Assembly (NCBI RefSeq): GCF_900113435.1
Contig: NZ_FOPG01000003.1
Span: 124,001-188,000 of the forward strand
Source of the DNA: Sulfitobacter dubius
GTDB lineage: Bacteria > Pseudomonadota > Alphaproteobacteria > Rhodobacterales > Rhodobacteraceae
DNA length: 64,000 nucleotides
Reading direction: 5' to 3'
In this document: positions 37,591 to 47,576 of the stretch, one piece after another
Layout of the letters: each line of letters begins with the position of its first letter
Numbering within the stretch: the stretch's first letter is position 1
Notes under the pieces: generated by a model
What the model was told of the DNA's origin: nothing
Database searches by the model: none
Seen by the model: the letters and a program-made list of their open reading frames with translations, nothing else
Position numbers and translations under genes: made by a program

Positions 37591-39132
37591 ATGCTTACAG
37601 TCGCTCATTCTATGCATAGTGACCACGACATGATGCTGGTTCTGCTGGCTGCGCTTTTGTGTGTTTTCGGCAGTTGGGTGTTCACAAACCTTTACCGGCA
37701 TGCGCTAAAGCAGACGCCGCGACAGGCCTTGCTGTGGTATTTTATGACCGCTGTCACCTCTGGTATCGCCATTTGGTGCACACATTTCATCGCCATTCTT
37801 GCCTATCAGCCTGACGCTCCGGTAAGCTTTGATCTGGGTTTGACGTTCGCATCCCTGCTGATCGCGATCCTTGGGTGTACACTCGGCATTCTGATCGCTG
37901 GGATGTTCCGCTTTTGGATTACAACCATTATCGGCGGGGTGATCTTGGGGCTGGCGATCTCGGCCATGCACTACACTGGGATGGTCGCCTATCGGGTTGA
38001 AGGGATGATCCATTGGGACGAGAATTACCTCATCGCCTCAGTTGTATTTGCCATGCTGTTTGCGATCTTCGCGTTATTCTTTGGCGCGCAGAACGGGAAG
38101 TTCACCACACTCAACATGACACTGACCTTTGCGGCGGCGATCATTGGGCTTCATTTTACCGGGATGGCCGCCTTTCATGTGACACCCACGAATTTGATGG
38201 CCGGGCACAGCAACCCTGCTGAGTTCAAGCTGCTGGCGCTTGTCATCGCGGGAACGGCGGCGCTGATCGTTCTTGGTGGGCTGTTCACCTATTTTATCGA
38301 AAACCGCACGCGGATGGAGAATATCGACGAGTTGCGCCAGGCGCGGGATGAAGCGCGCAATGCCAGCCGCGCCAAATCAGAATTCATGAGCGTTTTAAGC
38401 CACGAGTTGCGTACGCCGCTGACGATTATCAACGGTTACGCCAGCTTTTTGACGAACCTCAAAGGGCATACGATAGCCAAGTTGAAACCGAATGAGCCGA
38501 TCACCAAGGTCCACTTTGATGATTTGGGCGATCAGACAGAGCGTTACGGGGGCCGCATCAAATCGGCAGGCGATCACCTGCTAACGATCATCAACGAGCT
38601 TCTGGATTACACAAGTATTGAACTTAACTCGATCAAACTGAACAGAATCTCCTTTCAAGCTGGTGATTTGCTGGCCGAGCTGCAGGAGCAGTTTCAGGGC
38701 CTGGCGAGAGAGAAACAGTCGTCATTGGAAATTGAGTTTGATGAGTTCAACGTTTTCGCCGACCGTGGGCGCTGCAAGCAAATCTTGATTAACCTGCTTG
38801 GCAATGCGCTGAAGTTTTCATCGGCCTCAAGCATACGAATGCGCGCCAGAATGATCGACGATACCTGCCGACTTGAGGTTGAGGACAACGGCTGCGGGAT
38901 GCCGGCAGAAGACTTGGAGCGGATTTTCCAAGCCTTTATCCAAGCTGAAACAGCGACCAAAAGCGCCGAAGGGGGCACCGGTCTGGGCCTTGCGATCAGC
39001 AAAAAATTAGCCGCGGCACATGATGGCGACATTGGTGTGGAAAGCACCGTTGGTGTTGGGACAAAGTTCACCGTTGATCTGCCGGAATGCGCTTCCGTTA
39101 TCGTTGCGGAAAAAGCGCTCGCTGCGGCTTGA
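37591..39132 (+). CDS. MHYT-domain sensor histidine kinase
   Basis: Sensor kinase of 513 residues with an N-terminal MHYT membrane domain of about seven helices. The repeated motif is visible three times: CTHFIAIL, MHYTGMVAY and LHFTGMAAF; its His and Met are thought to bind a metal and sense a diatomic gas. A HisKA domain with His271 (SVLSHELRTPLTIINGY) and a HATPase domain (NLLGNALKFS, EDNGCGMP, GTGLGLAIS) follow. No receiver domain or response regulator is nearby. It lies divergent from the 7TM kinase at 35335. Confidence 0.92.
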   Translation: MLTVAHSMHSDHDMMLVLLAALLCVFGSWVFTNLYRHALKQTPRQALLWYFMTAVTSGIAIWCTHFIAILAYQPDAPVSFDLGLTFASLLIAILGCTLGILIAGMFRFWITTIIGGVILGLAISAMHYTGMVAYRVEGMIHWDENYLIASVVFAMLFAIFALFFGAQNGKFTTLNMTLTFAAAIIGLHFTGMAAFHVTPTNLMAGHSNPAEFKLLALVIAGTAALIVLGGLFTYFIENRTRMENIDELRQARDEARNASRAKSEFMSVLSHELRTPLTIINGYASFLTNLKGHTIAKLKPNEPITKVHFDDLGDQTERYGGRIKSAGDHLLTIINELLDYTSIELNSIKLNRISFQAGDLLAELQEQFQGLAREKQSSLEIEFDEFNVFADRGRCKQILINLLGNALKFSSASSIRMRARMIDDTCRLEVEDNGCGMPAEDLERIFQAFIQAETATKSAEGGTGLGLAISKKLAAAHDGDIGVESTVGVGTKFTVDLPECASVIVAEKALAAA

Positions 39133-39314
39133 TTGATCCAATCGGTCGATGTTGGGGCCGATGAATTTCGGCCCTGACGGATTGGGCTTCACAATCAGGT
39201 TGATAAGGCATTTCGTGAAGATGCTGCCAGCCAGTGAAGGCACAGTTCGGCGAAAGCCGCGGCACAGGGTGGTGCGTAAGAAAATAGGTTTGTGCATTCG
39301 GGCTTTATGAAAAG

Positions 39315-39391
39315 TGGCGCTCCCTGAAGGATTCGAACCCTCGGCCTGCCGATTAGAAGTCGGCTGCTCTATCCAGCTGAGCTAAGGGAGC
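39315..39391 (-). tRNA. tRNA-Arg (anticodon UCU)
   Basis: The minus strand folds into a full cloverleaf: a 7-bp acceptor stem starting GCTCCCT, D arm GCTC/GAGC, anticodon stem GCCGA/TCGGC around CTTCTAA, T arm GAGGG-TTCGAAT-CCTTC (one G-U pair), discriminator G and an encoded CCA. The anticodon TCT reads AGA/AGG. Length is 77 nt. Confidence 0.97.
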
Positions 39392-39496
39392 ACTCGCCTG
39401 CTTATAGGGGTAAGCCTTAGCGCGCATCAAGAGGAACCCGACGCGGGCCGGGTGGGTTGGGCTATCATCTGATATAGAACCCAACGGAGGAAAGCC

Positions 39497-40018
39497 ATGT
39501 ATCTGCGCAATATCCTAATCGGGGCCACTCTGGCCGCCACAGGCGCCGCAGCGGTGCAAGCCGAAGGCCATATGCAAACGGCAGCAACCGCTCAGGTGGC
39601 CGGCAATTCTGATGATATTTCAGGCAGTGTTACGCTAAACACGACCGCTTCGGGTCGGACATTGGTCAAGATCGATGTGACGGGCGTTCCGGCTGGAACT
39701 CATGGCGTCCATCTGCATGAGACTGGCGATTGTTCTGCGGAGGATTTCAAATCGGCAGGCGGTCATATCGCGGGCGATCATCAGCATGGCGTGCTTGTCG
39801 AAGGTGGGCCGCATCCGGGTGACATGCCGAATATGACTGTCGGTGATGATGGCGTGTTGAAGGCCGAAGTCTTTCTTGATCTGTTAGAAATTGACAGCAT
39901 GATCAAAGACGATGACGGCGCGGCTTTTGTTATACACGACGGCTCGGATGATTATACATCTCAGCCAGCGGGTGACGCAGGATCACGTATTGCTTGCGGT
40001 GTGTTTGAAGCATCTTGA
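39497..40018 (+). CDS. sodC: Cu/Zn superoxide dismutase-like protein
   Basis: Periplasmic superoxide dismutase, 173 residues, with a signal peptide (cleavage near AVQAEG). Copper and zinc ligands are all recognisable: His pair in GVHLHETGDC, His in SAGGHIAGDHQHG, His and Asp in PHPGDMPN and His in AFVIHDGSDDY. The disulfide Cys occur in GDC and IACGVF. The zinc loop is shorter than in most SodC proteins (IAGDHQHG in place of FNP-x-HG). The gene has its own AGGA ribosome site and ends at a hairpin. Confidence 0.88.
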   Translation: MYLRNILIGATLAATGAAAVQAEGHMQTAATAQVAGNSDDISGSVTLNTTASGRTLVKIDVTGVPAGTHGVHLHETGDCSAEDFKSAGGHIAGDHQHGVLVEGGPHPGDMPNMTVGDDGVLKAEVFLDLLEIDSMIKDDDGAAFVIHDGSDDYTSQPAGDAGSRIACGVFEAS

Positions 40019-40046
40019 TTCGACTTGAAGCGTAGAAAACACCACG

Positions 40047-40070
40047 CCTTGCCCCATGATTGGGGCAGGG
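40047..40070. terminator. Hairpin after sodC
   Basis: CCTTGCCCCA (40047-40056) pairs with TGGGGCAGGG (40061-40070) with one G-U pair around TGAT. It is 28 bp after the sodC stop and fits a transcription terminator, though the U-tract is missing. Confidence 0.55.
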
Positions 40071-40312
40071 TGGTTGAAGTTGAGGTTCGAGATGTTGCTG
40101 GGCTTAGTAGGTTTCCCCGGTACCATTTCCCGAAGAAACTCTGCCTTCGCAAAACTGAGGGTGAAGAAGGACTTATCTGAAAAAAGTAAGGGTCCACAAT
40201 ATTGCTGAAGAGAATCGATCTTTCGCACTCAGAGTGACGCGCAGCGACGGGCGTAAGTCGAGAGATCATCGCCAGCGCGACAAGTGTCTTATATGACGAA
40301 GTGTGGGGTTCA

Positions 40313-40387
<75 letters not shown>

Positions 40388-40472
40388 GCCGTGGGCGGGT
40401 GATTAGCCGCAATCGAAATGGGGCGCAACCCCTGATCTGGACGCTTCGTGCACCCTGCGCTAGATAGGCGGC

Positions 40473-40649
40473 ATGGCAAAGCAAAACGCTTCAGAAAAGA
40501 CCGCAAAAACACCGAGCGCTCGTGAGGCGCGGTTGAAGGCTGCGCTGAAGGCCAATATGGGCCGGCGCAAGGCGCAGGCGCGTGCGCGGGCCGAGGATGT
40601 GGCGCAGGATACAGGCAATGACCCCCAAGGGTCGGAAAAGGACAGCTGA
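40473..40649 (+). CDS. Small basic conserved protein upstream of murA
   Basis: 58-residue frame ending 3 bp before murA and starting 23 bp after a possible promoter region. It is rich in Lys, Arg and Ala, with a helical basic centre (AREARLKAALKANMGRRKAQARARAEDVAQD) and a polar tail. The tight coupling to murA and smooth codon use argue that it is real. No function is assigned; similar short frames upstream of murA are known to occur in related alphaproteobacteria, as far as recalled. Confidence 0.65.
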   Translation: MAKQNASEKTAKTPSAREARLKAALKANMGRRKAQARARAEDVAQDTGNDPQGSEKDS

Positions 40650-40652
40650 ACG

Positions 40653-41924
40653 ATGGATTCGATTCTGGTCAGAGGCGGCGGCGAGCTGAACGGGCAAATT
40701 CCTATTGCGGGGGCCAAGAACGCCTGTCTGGCGCTGATGCCGGCGACGCTGCTGAGCGAAGAGCCGCTGACGCTGACCAACGCGCCCCGCCTGAGCGACA
40801 TCCGGACAATGACCGAACTACTGCGTTCTTTGGGGGCCGAAGTGACCTCTATGCAAGACGGCAAGGTCATCACAATGGCCAGCCATGGTGAGATCAACAC
40901 CCGCGCGGAATACGACATCGTGCGCAAGATGCGGGCGTCTAACCTTGTGCTGGGTCCGCTGCTGGCCCGTCAAGGTCATGCCGAAGTTTCCCTCCCCGGT
41001 GGCTGCGCCATTGGCGCGCGGCCGATGGATATCCACACCGATGGGCTGGCGAAGATGGGCGCGGAAATCGATCTGCGTGACGGCTATCTCTATGCCAAGG
41101 CTGAGGGCGGTAAGCTCAAGGGGGCGGTGATCGACTTCCCCTTCGCCTCTGTCGGTGCGACCGAGAATATCTTGATGGCCGCGACTTTGGCCAAGGGCAC
41201 GACCGTCATCAACAACGCTGCACGGGAGCCTGAGATCGTCGATCTGGCGGACTGTCTGCGGGCCATGAGCGCGCAGATTGAAGGTGACGGCACGTCGAGC
41301 ATTACCATTCAGGGCGTCGACAGCCTGCATGGCGCGACCCACAAGGTGGTAACCGACCGTATTGAGCTTGGCACCTACATGCTTGCGCCAGCCTTTTGCG
41401 GCGGCGAAGTGGAACTGCTGGGCGGGCGGATCGACTTGCTGCAGGCGTTCTGTGAAAAGCTCGATGCGGCAGGGATTGAAGTGACTGAGACCGAAGCAGG
41501 CCTCAAGGTCGCGCGGCGCAAAGGGCGCATCTCGGCGGTGGATGTCACGACCGAGCCTTTCCCCGGCTTCCCCACCGACCTTCAGGCGCAGATGATGGCA
41601 CTGCTCTGCACGGCGGAAGGGACCTCCGTGTTGGAGGAAAAGATTTTCGAGAATCGCTTTATGCATGCGCCGGAACTGATCCGCATGGGAGCAAAGATTG
41701 ACGTGCATGGCGGCACGGCCAAGGTCACCGGGGTTGAAAAGCTCAAAGGTGCGCCGGTGATGGCGACCGATCTTCGGGCCTCCATCTCCCTGATCCTTGC
41801 CGGGCTGGCCGCCACCGGAGAGACCACGGTAAGCCGGGTCTACCACCTCGATCGCGGCTATGAGCATGTGGTGTCGAAACTGCGCGGCGTGGGCGCGGAT
41901 ATCGAAAGGATTAGCGGCAAATGA
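40653..41924 (+). CDS. murA: UDP-GlcNAc 1-carboxyvinyltransferase
   Basis: First committed step of peptidoglycan synthesis, transferring enolpyruvate from PEP to UDP-GlcNAc in the cytoplasm. The protein has 423 residues. The PEP-attacking Cys118 is in [10 protein letters not shown], the form that is fosfomycin-sensitive. The substrate motif is [16 protein letters not shown]. The frame overlaps the next gene by 4 bp. Confidence 0.97.
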   Translation: MDSILVRGGGELNGQIPIAGAKNACLALMPATLLSEEPLTLTNAPRLSDIRTMTELLRSLGAEVTSMQDGKVITMASHGEINTRAEYDIVRKMRASNLVLGPLLARQGHAEVSLPGGCAIGARPMDIHTDGLAKMGAEIDLRDGYLYAKAEGGKLKGAVIDFPFASVGATENILMAATLAKGTTVINNAAREPEIVDLADCLRAMSAQIEGDGTSSITIQGVDSLHGATHKVVTDRIELGTYMLAPAFCGGEVELLGGRIDLLQAFCEKLDAAGIEVTETEAGLKVARRKGRISAVDVTTEPFPGFPTDLQAQMMALLCTAEGTSVLEEKIFENRFMHAPELIRMGAKIDVHGGTAKVTGVEKLKGAPVMATDLRASISLILAGLAATGETTVSRVYHLDRGYEHVVSKLRGVGADIERISGK

Positions 41925-42391
41925 CCGAAGATGCACGTTTCGAAGACGGCCGCGAAGCACCCCTGAACCTCGGCGCATTGGATGCCGAGGATCTGACGGT
42001 GATCGCCTCGCTGACCCAAGACGCGGTCTTTCCCGCCTCTGAAATGCGCTGGCATCGCACCGGGGCGCGCTTTGCCTTGCTGCTGAACCGCTTGCGGCAC
42101 GAAGACACGGGCGCTGCACGGCACGCGCCTGAACGTGTGCAATCAATACTGATGTTCAACAACGTGCAGCGTGTGGCGAGCCAAGGCGTGCCCAAGGGCG
42201 ATGCCGATACGATCCTATCGCTGCTCGACATCACCTTTGAGGAAAGCGACGCACCTTCAGGCCATGTCACGCTGACACTGGCCGGGGATGGCGCGATCCG
42301 ATTGGAAGTCGAAGCGCTTGAAGTGACGCTTAAGGACGTGACCCGTCCCTATGTCGCCCCCTCCAAGAGACGGCCCGTTCACCCCGAGTGA
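41921..42391 (+). CDS. DUF2948-like conserved protein
   Basis: 156-residue acidic cytoplasmic protein ([45 protein letters not shown]...), coupled to murA by a 4-bp overlap. The sequence fits the DUF2948 family that often lies between murA and hisD in Rhodobacteraceae. No catalytic motif is evident. Function is unknown. Confidence 0.75.
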   Translation: MTEDARFEDGREAPLNLGALDAEDLTVIASLTQDAVFPASEMRWHRTGARFALLLNRLRHEDTGAARHAPERVQSILMFNNVQRVASQGVPKGDADTILSLLDITFEESDAPSGHVTLTLAGDGAIRLEVEALEVTLKDVTRPYVAPSKRRPVHPE

Positions 42392-42420
42392 CATCCCGTC
42401 ACGGTGGCAAGGATCGCGAG

Positions 42421-42750
42421 ATGCCTGAACTTAAACAGAATAGATTTACCCGGGGGCGCGTTGCGGCCCTCATGACCGAGGCCACCGGCTGGGCGCTTTT
42501 GCTGCTTGGGGTGGCGCTGGCGGTGCGGCATCTGTTGGGCACGGTCACATTACCGGGGCTTTTGGCCCCTGCCGCGGCGATTGCGGGCGGGCTGTTTGCC
42601 ATTCTGGCAGCCCATGTCGCGCGCGCCGTGTTCGACAACGCCCAAGATACCCGCGCCATGCGTTTGGCACAGCGCTCCGTCCCCAGTGCCGCTGTCAAAA
42701 CATCGGGCCTGCGGGCCGAGCCCAGCCTGCGCCGTCCTTCCGCGTCTTGA
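42421..42750 (+). CDS. Small inner-membrane protein, unknown function
   Basis: 109 residues with two hydrophobic segments (EATGWALLLLGVALAVRHLL and LLAPAAAIAGGLFAILAAHVARAV) and a basic C-terminal tail. ATG 42421 has AAGGA 7 bp upstream; an in-frame GTG at 42388 overlapping the upstream stop is an alternative. It lies between the DUF2948-like gene and hisD. No family is recognised. Confidence 0.65.
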   Translation: MPELKQNRFTRGRVAALMTEATGWALLLLGVALAVRHLLGTVTLPGLLAPAAAIAGGLFAILAAHVARAVFDNAQDTRAMRLAQRSVPSAAVKTSGLRAEPSLRRPSAS

Positions 42751-42801
42751 TACCTTTGGGCCAGCCCGCTGCGGTGGCCCCCTTTTCGAAAGCCTGACCC
42801 C

Positions 42802-44103
42802 ATGCCCGTCACCCTTGATGCTTCCGCCCCCGATTTCGAAGCGGCCTTTGACAAACTGCTGAACGCCAAGCGCGAAGACAGCCCCGATGTCGATGCCGTG
42901 GTGGCCGAGATCATCGCCGATGTGCGCGCGCGGGGCGATGCTGCCGTGATCGACCTGTCGCAAAAGTTCGACCGCGTGACCCTCACCCCCGAAACCCTGC
43001 GCATCAGCGCCGCCGAGGTTGACGCCGCCGTCGCCGAAGTCTCTCCCGAGGACCGCAAGGCGCTGGAACTGGCCGCCGACCGCATCCGCGCCTATCACGC
43101 ACGGCAGCTGCCCGAAGACGCCGAGTGGACCGACCCCGACGGCGCCACGCTGGGTTGGCGCTGGACGCCGGTTTCCGCCGCTGGCCTCTATGTGCCGGGC
43201 GGGCTGGCGAGCTATCCGTCCTCGGTCCTGATGAACGCGGTCCCGGCCAAGGTGGCGGGGGTCGAGCGCCTTGCCATGGTCGTGCCGACACCCGACGGCG
43301 TGCTGAACCCGCTTGTGTTGCTGGCCGCCCGCATCGCCGGGGTGGATGAGATTTACCGCATCGGCGGCGCGCAGGCCGTGGCGGCGCTGGCCTATGGCAC
43401 CGATACGATCCCCTCGGTGGACAAGATCACCGGCCCCGGCAACGCCTTTGTCGCCGCCGCCAAACGGCGCGTTTTCGGCAAAGTTGGCATCGACATGATC
43501 GCGGGGCCATCCGAGATCCTCGTCATCGCCGATGGCAACAACGATCCCGATTTCATCGCGCTTGATCTGCTGAGCCAAGCCGAGCACGATGAGAGCGCCC
43601 AGAGCATCCTCATCACCACGGATGCAGGCTTTGCCCGTGCCGTGGAAGAAGCCGTCGAAAAGCGTCTTCTGACCTTGGAGCGCCGCGCAATCGCGGGTGC
43701 CAGCTGGCGCGACAACGGGGCGATCATCACCGTGCCGGACCTCGACGCCGCAGCAGCCCTCAGCAACCGCATCGCGCCCGAACACCTCGAGCTGTGCGTC
43801 GCGGACCCCAAAGCGCTCTCGGCCAAGATCACCCATGCGGGCGCGATCTTCCTCGGCCAATGGACGCCTGAGGCGATTGGCGACTATGTCGGCGGCCCGA
43901 ACCACGTGTTGCCCACAGCCCGCTCGGCACGCTTCTCCTCTGGCCTATCGGTGCTGGATTTCCTGAAGCGGACCACGCTGGCACAGATGTCTCCCGAGGC
44001 GCTCAAGACGATCGGCCCGGCGGCAGAGCGGCTGGCCCAGTCAGAGAGCCTTGAGGCGCACGGCCTGTCGGTCACCGCGCGCCTGCGCAAACTGAACGAC
44101 TAG
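42802..44103 (+). CDS. hisD: Histidinol dehydrogenase
   Basis: Last two steps of histidine synthesis, oxidising L-histidinol to L-histidine with NAD. The protein has 433 residues. The family signature spans IDMIAGPSEILVIADGNNDPDFIALDLLSQAEHDE, and the zinc-site His residues occur in AEHDE and in the C-terminal ESLEAHGLS. It is followed after 125 bp by the UPF0262-type gene, a Rhodobacteraceae-like arrangement. Confidence 0.97.
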   Translation: MPVTLDASAPDFEAAFDKLLNAKREDSPDVDAVVAEIIADVRARGDAAVIDLSQKFDRVTLTPETLRISAAEVDAAVAEVSPEDRKALELAADRIRAYHARQLPEDAEWTDPDGATLGWRWTPVSAAGLYVPGGLASYPSSVLMNAVPAKVAGVERLAMVVPTPDGVLNPLVLLAARIAGVDEIYRIGGAQAVAALAYGTDTIPSVDKITGPGNAFVAAAKRRVFGKVGIDMIAGPSEILVIADGNNDPDFIALDLLSQAEHDESAQSILITTDAGFARAVEEAVEKRLLTLERRAIAGASWRDNGAIITVPDLDAAAALSNRIAPEHLELCVADPKALSAKITHAGAIFLGQWTPEAIGDYVGGPNHVLPTARSARFSSGLSVLDFLKRTTLAQMSPEALKTIGPAAERLAQSESLEAHGLSVTARLRKLND

Positions 44104-44228
44104 GGCAGGGGGCTGCTCGCTGAGCCAACCGGGCGCGACATTCGCCATAGGGTGTGCTCTCGCGCATTGCCCCCTCCCCACCGCTGCGTTATCCACGAAA
44201 GGGTATCGCCAGCAAAAAGGATGCGCCA

Positions 44229-44708
44229 ATGACCCGCATCACCCATATCGCGCTTGATGACGCGAACATGCCGCCCCCCACGCCTGAGATCGATCAGGAG
44301 CGTAAGGTGGCTATGTTCGACCTGCTGGAAGAGAACAGCTTTGTTCTGCCTGAGCGCGAAAAAGGCCCGGTGCCGTCCGGCCCGTATCACTTGTCTTTGT
44401 CGATCCGCGATAAGCGGCTGGTCTTTGATGTGGAAACCGAAGCAGCTGAAAAAGCAGCGGAATTCCACCTTTCCCTCGGTCCGTTCCGGCAGGTGGTGAA
44501 GGATTACTTCCAGATCTGCGAAAGCTATTTCGAGGCGGTCAAGAAACTGCCCCCCAGTCAGATCGAGACGATCGACATGGCCCGGCGCGGCATTCACAAC
44601 GAAGGCTCCCGGGTGCTGCAAGAGCGCCTGTCGGGCAAGGCCGAGATCGACACCGATACCGCGCGGCGGCTCTTTACCCTGATCTGCGTTTTGCATTTCG
44701 GCGGATAA
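44229..44708 (+). CDS. UPF0262-family protein
   Basis: 159-residue cytoplasmic protein matching the UPF0262 pattern (MTRITHIALDD near the start; LSIRDKRLVFDV; QVVKDYFQICESYFEAVKKLPPSQIETIDMARRGIHNEG). ATG 44229 is preferred to the in-frame 44154 start, which lies in the leader. The next gene starts immediately at 44709, so the two are one unit. Biochemical role unknown. Confidence 0.85.
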   Translation: MTRITHIALDDANMPPPTPEIDQERKVAMFDLLEENSFVLPEREKGPVPSGPYHLSLSIRDKRLVFDVETEAAEKAAEFHLSLGPFRQVVKDYFQICESYFEAVKKLPPSQIETIDMARRGIHNEGSRVLQERLSGKAEIDTDTARRLFTLICVLHFGG

Positions 44709-45170
44709 ATGAAGCAGGTGCTGCCTCAGTCCGTTCTCTTCTGCTGCGACCACAATGCCGTCCGTTCGCCGATGGCCGAAGGCTTGATGAAGAAATTCTA
44801 CGGCACTGGCACCTATGTGCAGTCCGTGGGCGTCAAGAACGACATGGAGATCGACGGTTTTTCCATCGCTGTGTGCAGTGAATTGGATGTGGAGTTGGAC
44901 CGGCATCGCAGCCGCAGTTTCGATGAGATGGAAGAATGGGGCGACGATCTGGGGTCATTCGACCTTGTGATCGCGCTCAGCCCCGCCAGCCAGCGCCGGG
45001 CGCTGGAACTGACGCGGTTTTATCACCTCGACGTGGAATATTGGCCGATCCTCGACCCCACCGGGCTGGGAGAGGGGCGCGAGGCCAAGCTCACCCAGTT
45101 TCGCGCCGCCCGCGATCAGATCGTCGGACGGCTGATTGACCGGTTCGGACCGCCGCTGAACGAAAGCTGA
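44709..45170 (+). CDS. Low-molecular-weight phosphatase-like protein
   Basis: Protein of 153 residues with the LMW phosphatase fold. The P-loop is Cys13-DHNAV-Arg19 (FCCDHNAVRSPMAEGLMKKF), Cys-x5-Arg. The usual C-terminal Asp-Pro pair is represented by WPILDPTG. It may be a tyrosine phosphatase or an arsenate reductase, but the hisD-UPF0262 context gives no arsenic link. It starts directly after the UPF0262 stop and converges on the lipoprotein gene with a 4-bp gap. Confidence 0.85.
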   Translation: MKQVLPQSVLFCCDHNAVRSPMAEGLMKKFYGTGTYVQSVGVKNDMEIDGFSIAVCSELDVELDRHRSRSFDEMEEWGDDLGSFDLVIALSPASQRRALELTRFYHLDVEYWPILDPTGLGEGREAKLTQFRAARDQIVGRLIDRFGPPLNES

Positions 45171-45174
45171 ACGG

Positions 45175-45537
45175 TTAGGTGTTGGAGCAAGCCGCTGCAG
45201 CGCTTTGCCCAAATGCTTTCCATGTGCTCCAGAAAGCGTTGTGGCTCTTGTTGTCGGACTGGCGCATTTCCTGCAAACGGTGGGGGTCGCGGAAAATCTT
45301 GGCGCCTTGGCGCTGGTCTGAGCGGGACAGCGTTTGATCCGCCACCGCCTGTACGCATCCGCAACGCGCATGGCTCGAGCCGCGACGCCCATCGGCCAGA
45401 CAGGCCTTTTGGATCGGTCCTGTGGCAAAAAGCACCGGAGACGGAGCGAAACGCCCCACGGCCGCATCGCTGGAATACCGCGACCCACCACAGCCCGCCA
45501 AGACGACAAGCGCCATCAAACTTACAACTGTACGCAT
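45175..45537 (-). CDS. Putative outer-membrane or periplasmic lipoprotein
   Basis: 120 residues with a short signal peptide and lipobox LAGC (Cys16), so it is probably lipid-anchored. The mature part contains CGCVQAVADQTLSRSDQRQGAKIFRDPHRLQEMRQSDN, a Cys-rich pattern recalled from small conserved proteins in Rhodobacteraceae. It is transcribed opposite to the LMW phosphatase. Function unknown. Confidence 0.7.
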   Translation of the reverse strand: MRTVVSLMALVVLAGCGGSRYSSDAAVGRFAPSPVLFATGPIQKACLADGRRGSSHARCGCVQAVADQTLSRSDQRQGAKIFRDPHRLQEMRQSDNKSHNAFWSTWKAFGQSAAAACSNT

Positions 45538-45752
45538 TGATTTGCCCTATTGTTTTGGACCGTGGGGTTTTCCCCTTGTCGGCCCGATCTGCTCTGCCGA
45601 ACATTATGCCGCAAAAAGGGGCTTCGTGCAATTCTCCTTTGGAGGGGTACTGGCTCTCAGCCCGCGATAAAGCGCCGTGAAGGGCGGGCAGGGGGCACAG
45701 GAGCGTTCATGGCCAATTGACGCAGGCGCGGCACTGCGCCATATCCCCTTGC

Positions 45753-47555
45753 ATGACACCGCTTGAAAACATCCGCAATTTCTCCATCGTGGCGCATATC
45801 GACCACGGCAAATCCACGCTGGCCGACCGGTTGATCCAACTCACCGGCACGGTCGCCGAACGCGACATGCAAAGCCAGCTTCTGGACAACATGGATATCG
45901 AGCGGGAGCGGGGCATCACCATCAAGGCCAACACCGTCCGCATCGAATACCCTGCCAAGGACGGCAAAACCTATGTGCTGAACCTGATCGACACGCCCGG
46001 ACACGTCGACTTCGCCTATGAGGTCGCGCGCTCCATGCATGCGGTCGAAGGCTCGCTGCTGGTCGTCGACGCCACTCAGGGCGTCGAGGCGCAGACGCTG
46101 GCCAATGTCTATACCGCCATCGATGCGGATCATGAGATTGTGCCGGTGTTGAACAAGGTCGACCTGCCCGCCTCTGACCCCGACCGCGTGCGCGAACAGA
46201 TCGAGGACGTGATCGGCATCGACGCCTCCGAGGCCTGCCTGATCTCAGCCAAGACCGGCGTCGGCATCCCCGATGTGTTGGAAGCGATCGTCAATAAACT
46301 GCCCGCGCCCAAGGGCGGCGACCCCGATGCGCCACTCAAGGCGATGCTGGTAGACAGTAAATATGACCAATACCTTGGCGTCATCTGTATCGTCCGGATC
46401 ATCGACGGCACCCTGAAAAAGGGCGACCGCATTCGCATGATGAAGACCGGCGGCACCTATGACGTGGACGATGTGGGCGTTTACCGGCCCAAGATGACCG
46501 GCGTCGAAAGCCTCGGCCCCGGCGAGATCGGTTATCTCAACGCCTCGATCAAACAGGTCCGCGACACCCGCGTCGGCGATACGATCACCCATGAGAAGCG
46601 CAAGTGTGAAACCCCGCTGCCGGGCTTTAAGCCGTCCGTGCCGGTGGTTTTCTGTGGTCTCTTCCCGGTCGACGCCAATGACTTCGAAGACATGCGCGAT
46701 GCGATCGAAAAGCTCGCCCTGAACGATGCCTCCTTCACCTATGAGATGGAAACATCTGCCGCGCTCGGCTTTGGCTTCCGCTGCGGTTTCCTTGGCCTGC
46801 TGCACCTCGAAGTGATCCGCGACCGGCTTGAGCGTGAGTATGACATCGACCTGATCACCACCGCCCCTTCGGTGATCTATCACGTCCACATGAAGGACGG
46901 CACGATGCAGGAGCTGCACAACCCCGCCGACATGCCCGACATGACGTTGGTGGACCACATGCAAGAGCCGCGGATCAAAGCGACGATCCTCGTGCCCGAC
47001 GAATACCTCGGCGACGTGCTGAAGCTCTGCCAAGACCGCCGCGGCATTCAGGAAGACCTGACCTATGCCGGTTCGCGGGCGATGGTCGTCTATGACCTGC
47101 CGCTGAACGAGGTGGTGTTTGATTTCTACGACCGGCTGAAGTCGGTCACCAAGGGTTACGCTAGTTTTGACTACCAGATGATCGGCTACCGGCAGGATAA
47201 TTTGGTCAAGATGCAGATCCTCGTGAACGACGAGCCGGTGGATGCGCTGTCGACCATGGTGCACCGCGACCGCGCCGAGATGCGCGGCCGGGCGATGGTG
47301 GAAAAGCTCAAAGACCTGATCCCGCGCCACATGTTCAAGATCCCGATCCAGGCGGCCATCGGTGGCAAGGTGATCGCGCGCGAGACGCTCTCGGCCATGC
47401 GCAAGGACGTGACGGCGAAGTGTTATGGCGGCGACGCCACGCGGAAGAAGAAGCTGCTGGAGAAGCAGAAGGCCGGTAAGAAGAAGATGCGCCAGTTCGG
47501 GAAAGTGGATATCCCGCAGGAGGCGTTTATTTCCGCTCTAAAAATGGACAGCTAA
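45753..47555 (+). CDS. lepA: Elongation factor 4
   Basis: Translational GTPase that back-translocates or remodels stalled ribosomes; cytoplasmic and membrane-associated. The protein has 600 residues. G1 is [10 protein letters not shown]3 DTPGH, G4 NKVD and the LepA-specific C-terminal domain ends in [32 protein letters not shown] 45753 is chosen over an upstream in-frame start at 45717. Its stop codon lies inside a long hairpin. Confidence 0.97.
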   Translation: MTPLENIRNFSIVAHIDHGKSTLADRLIQLTGTVAERDMQSQLLDNMDIERERGITIKANTVRIEYPAKDGKTYVLNLIDTPGHVDFAYEVARSMHAVEGSLLVVDATQGVEAQTLANVYTAIDADHEIVPVLNKVDLPASDPDRVREQIEDVIGIDASEACLISAKTGVGIPDVLEAIVNKLPAPKGGDPDAPLKAMLVDSKYDQYLGVICIVRIIDGTLKKGDRIRMMKTGGTYDVDDVGVYRPKMTGVESLGPGEIGYLNASIKQVRDTRVGDTITHEKRKCETPLPGFKPSVPVVFCGLFPVDANDFEDMRDAIEKLALNDASFTYEMETSAALGFGFRCGFLGLLHLEVIRDRLEREYDIDLITTAPSVIYHVHMKDGTMQELHNPADMPDMTLVDHMQEPRIKATILVPDEYLGDVLKLCQDRRGIQEDLTYAGSRAMVVYDLPLNEVVFDFYDRLKSVTKGYASFDYQMIGYRQDNLVKMQILVNDEPVDALSTMVHRDRAEMRGRAMVEKLKDLIPRHMFKIPIQAAIGGKVIARETLSAMRKDVTAKCYGGDATRKKKLLEKQKAGKKKMRQFGKVDIPQEAFISALKMDS

Positions 47556-47576
47556 AAGCTGGCCATTTTTAGAGCG
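47534..47576. terminator. Long hairpin containing the lepA stop codon
   Basis: CGCTCTAAAAATGG (47534-47547) pairs perfectly with CCATTTTTAGAGCG (47563-47576). Inside, CAGCT and AGCTG pair again around AAA, with one mismatch. The lepA TAA at 47553-47555 lies at the loop. No U-tract follows, so it may be a terminator-like or mRNA-protecting structure. Two further hairpins follow (47588-47608, 47675-47697). Confidence 0.65.

Noticed and set aside
39497..40018. Loss of metal ligands in sodC
   Set aside because: All copper and zinc ligands can be aligned once the shorter zinc loop is allowed for.
40818..42146. 442-codon minus-strand frame
   Set aside because: Antisense to murA and the following gene.
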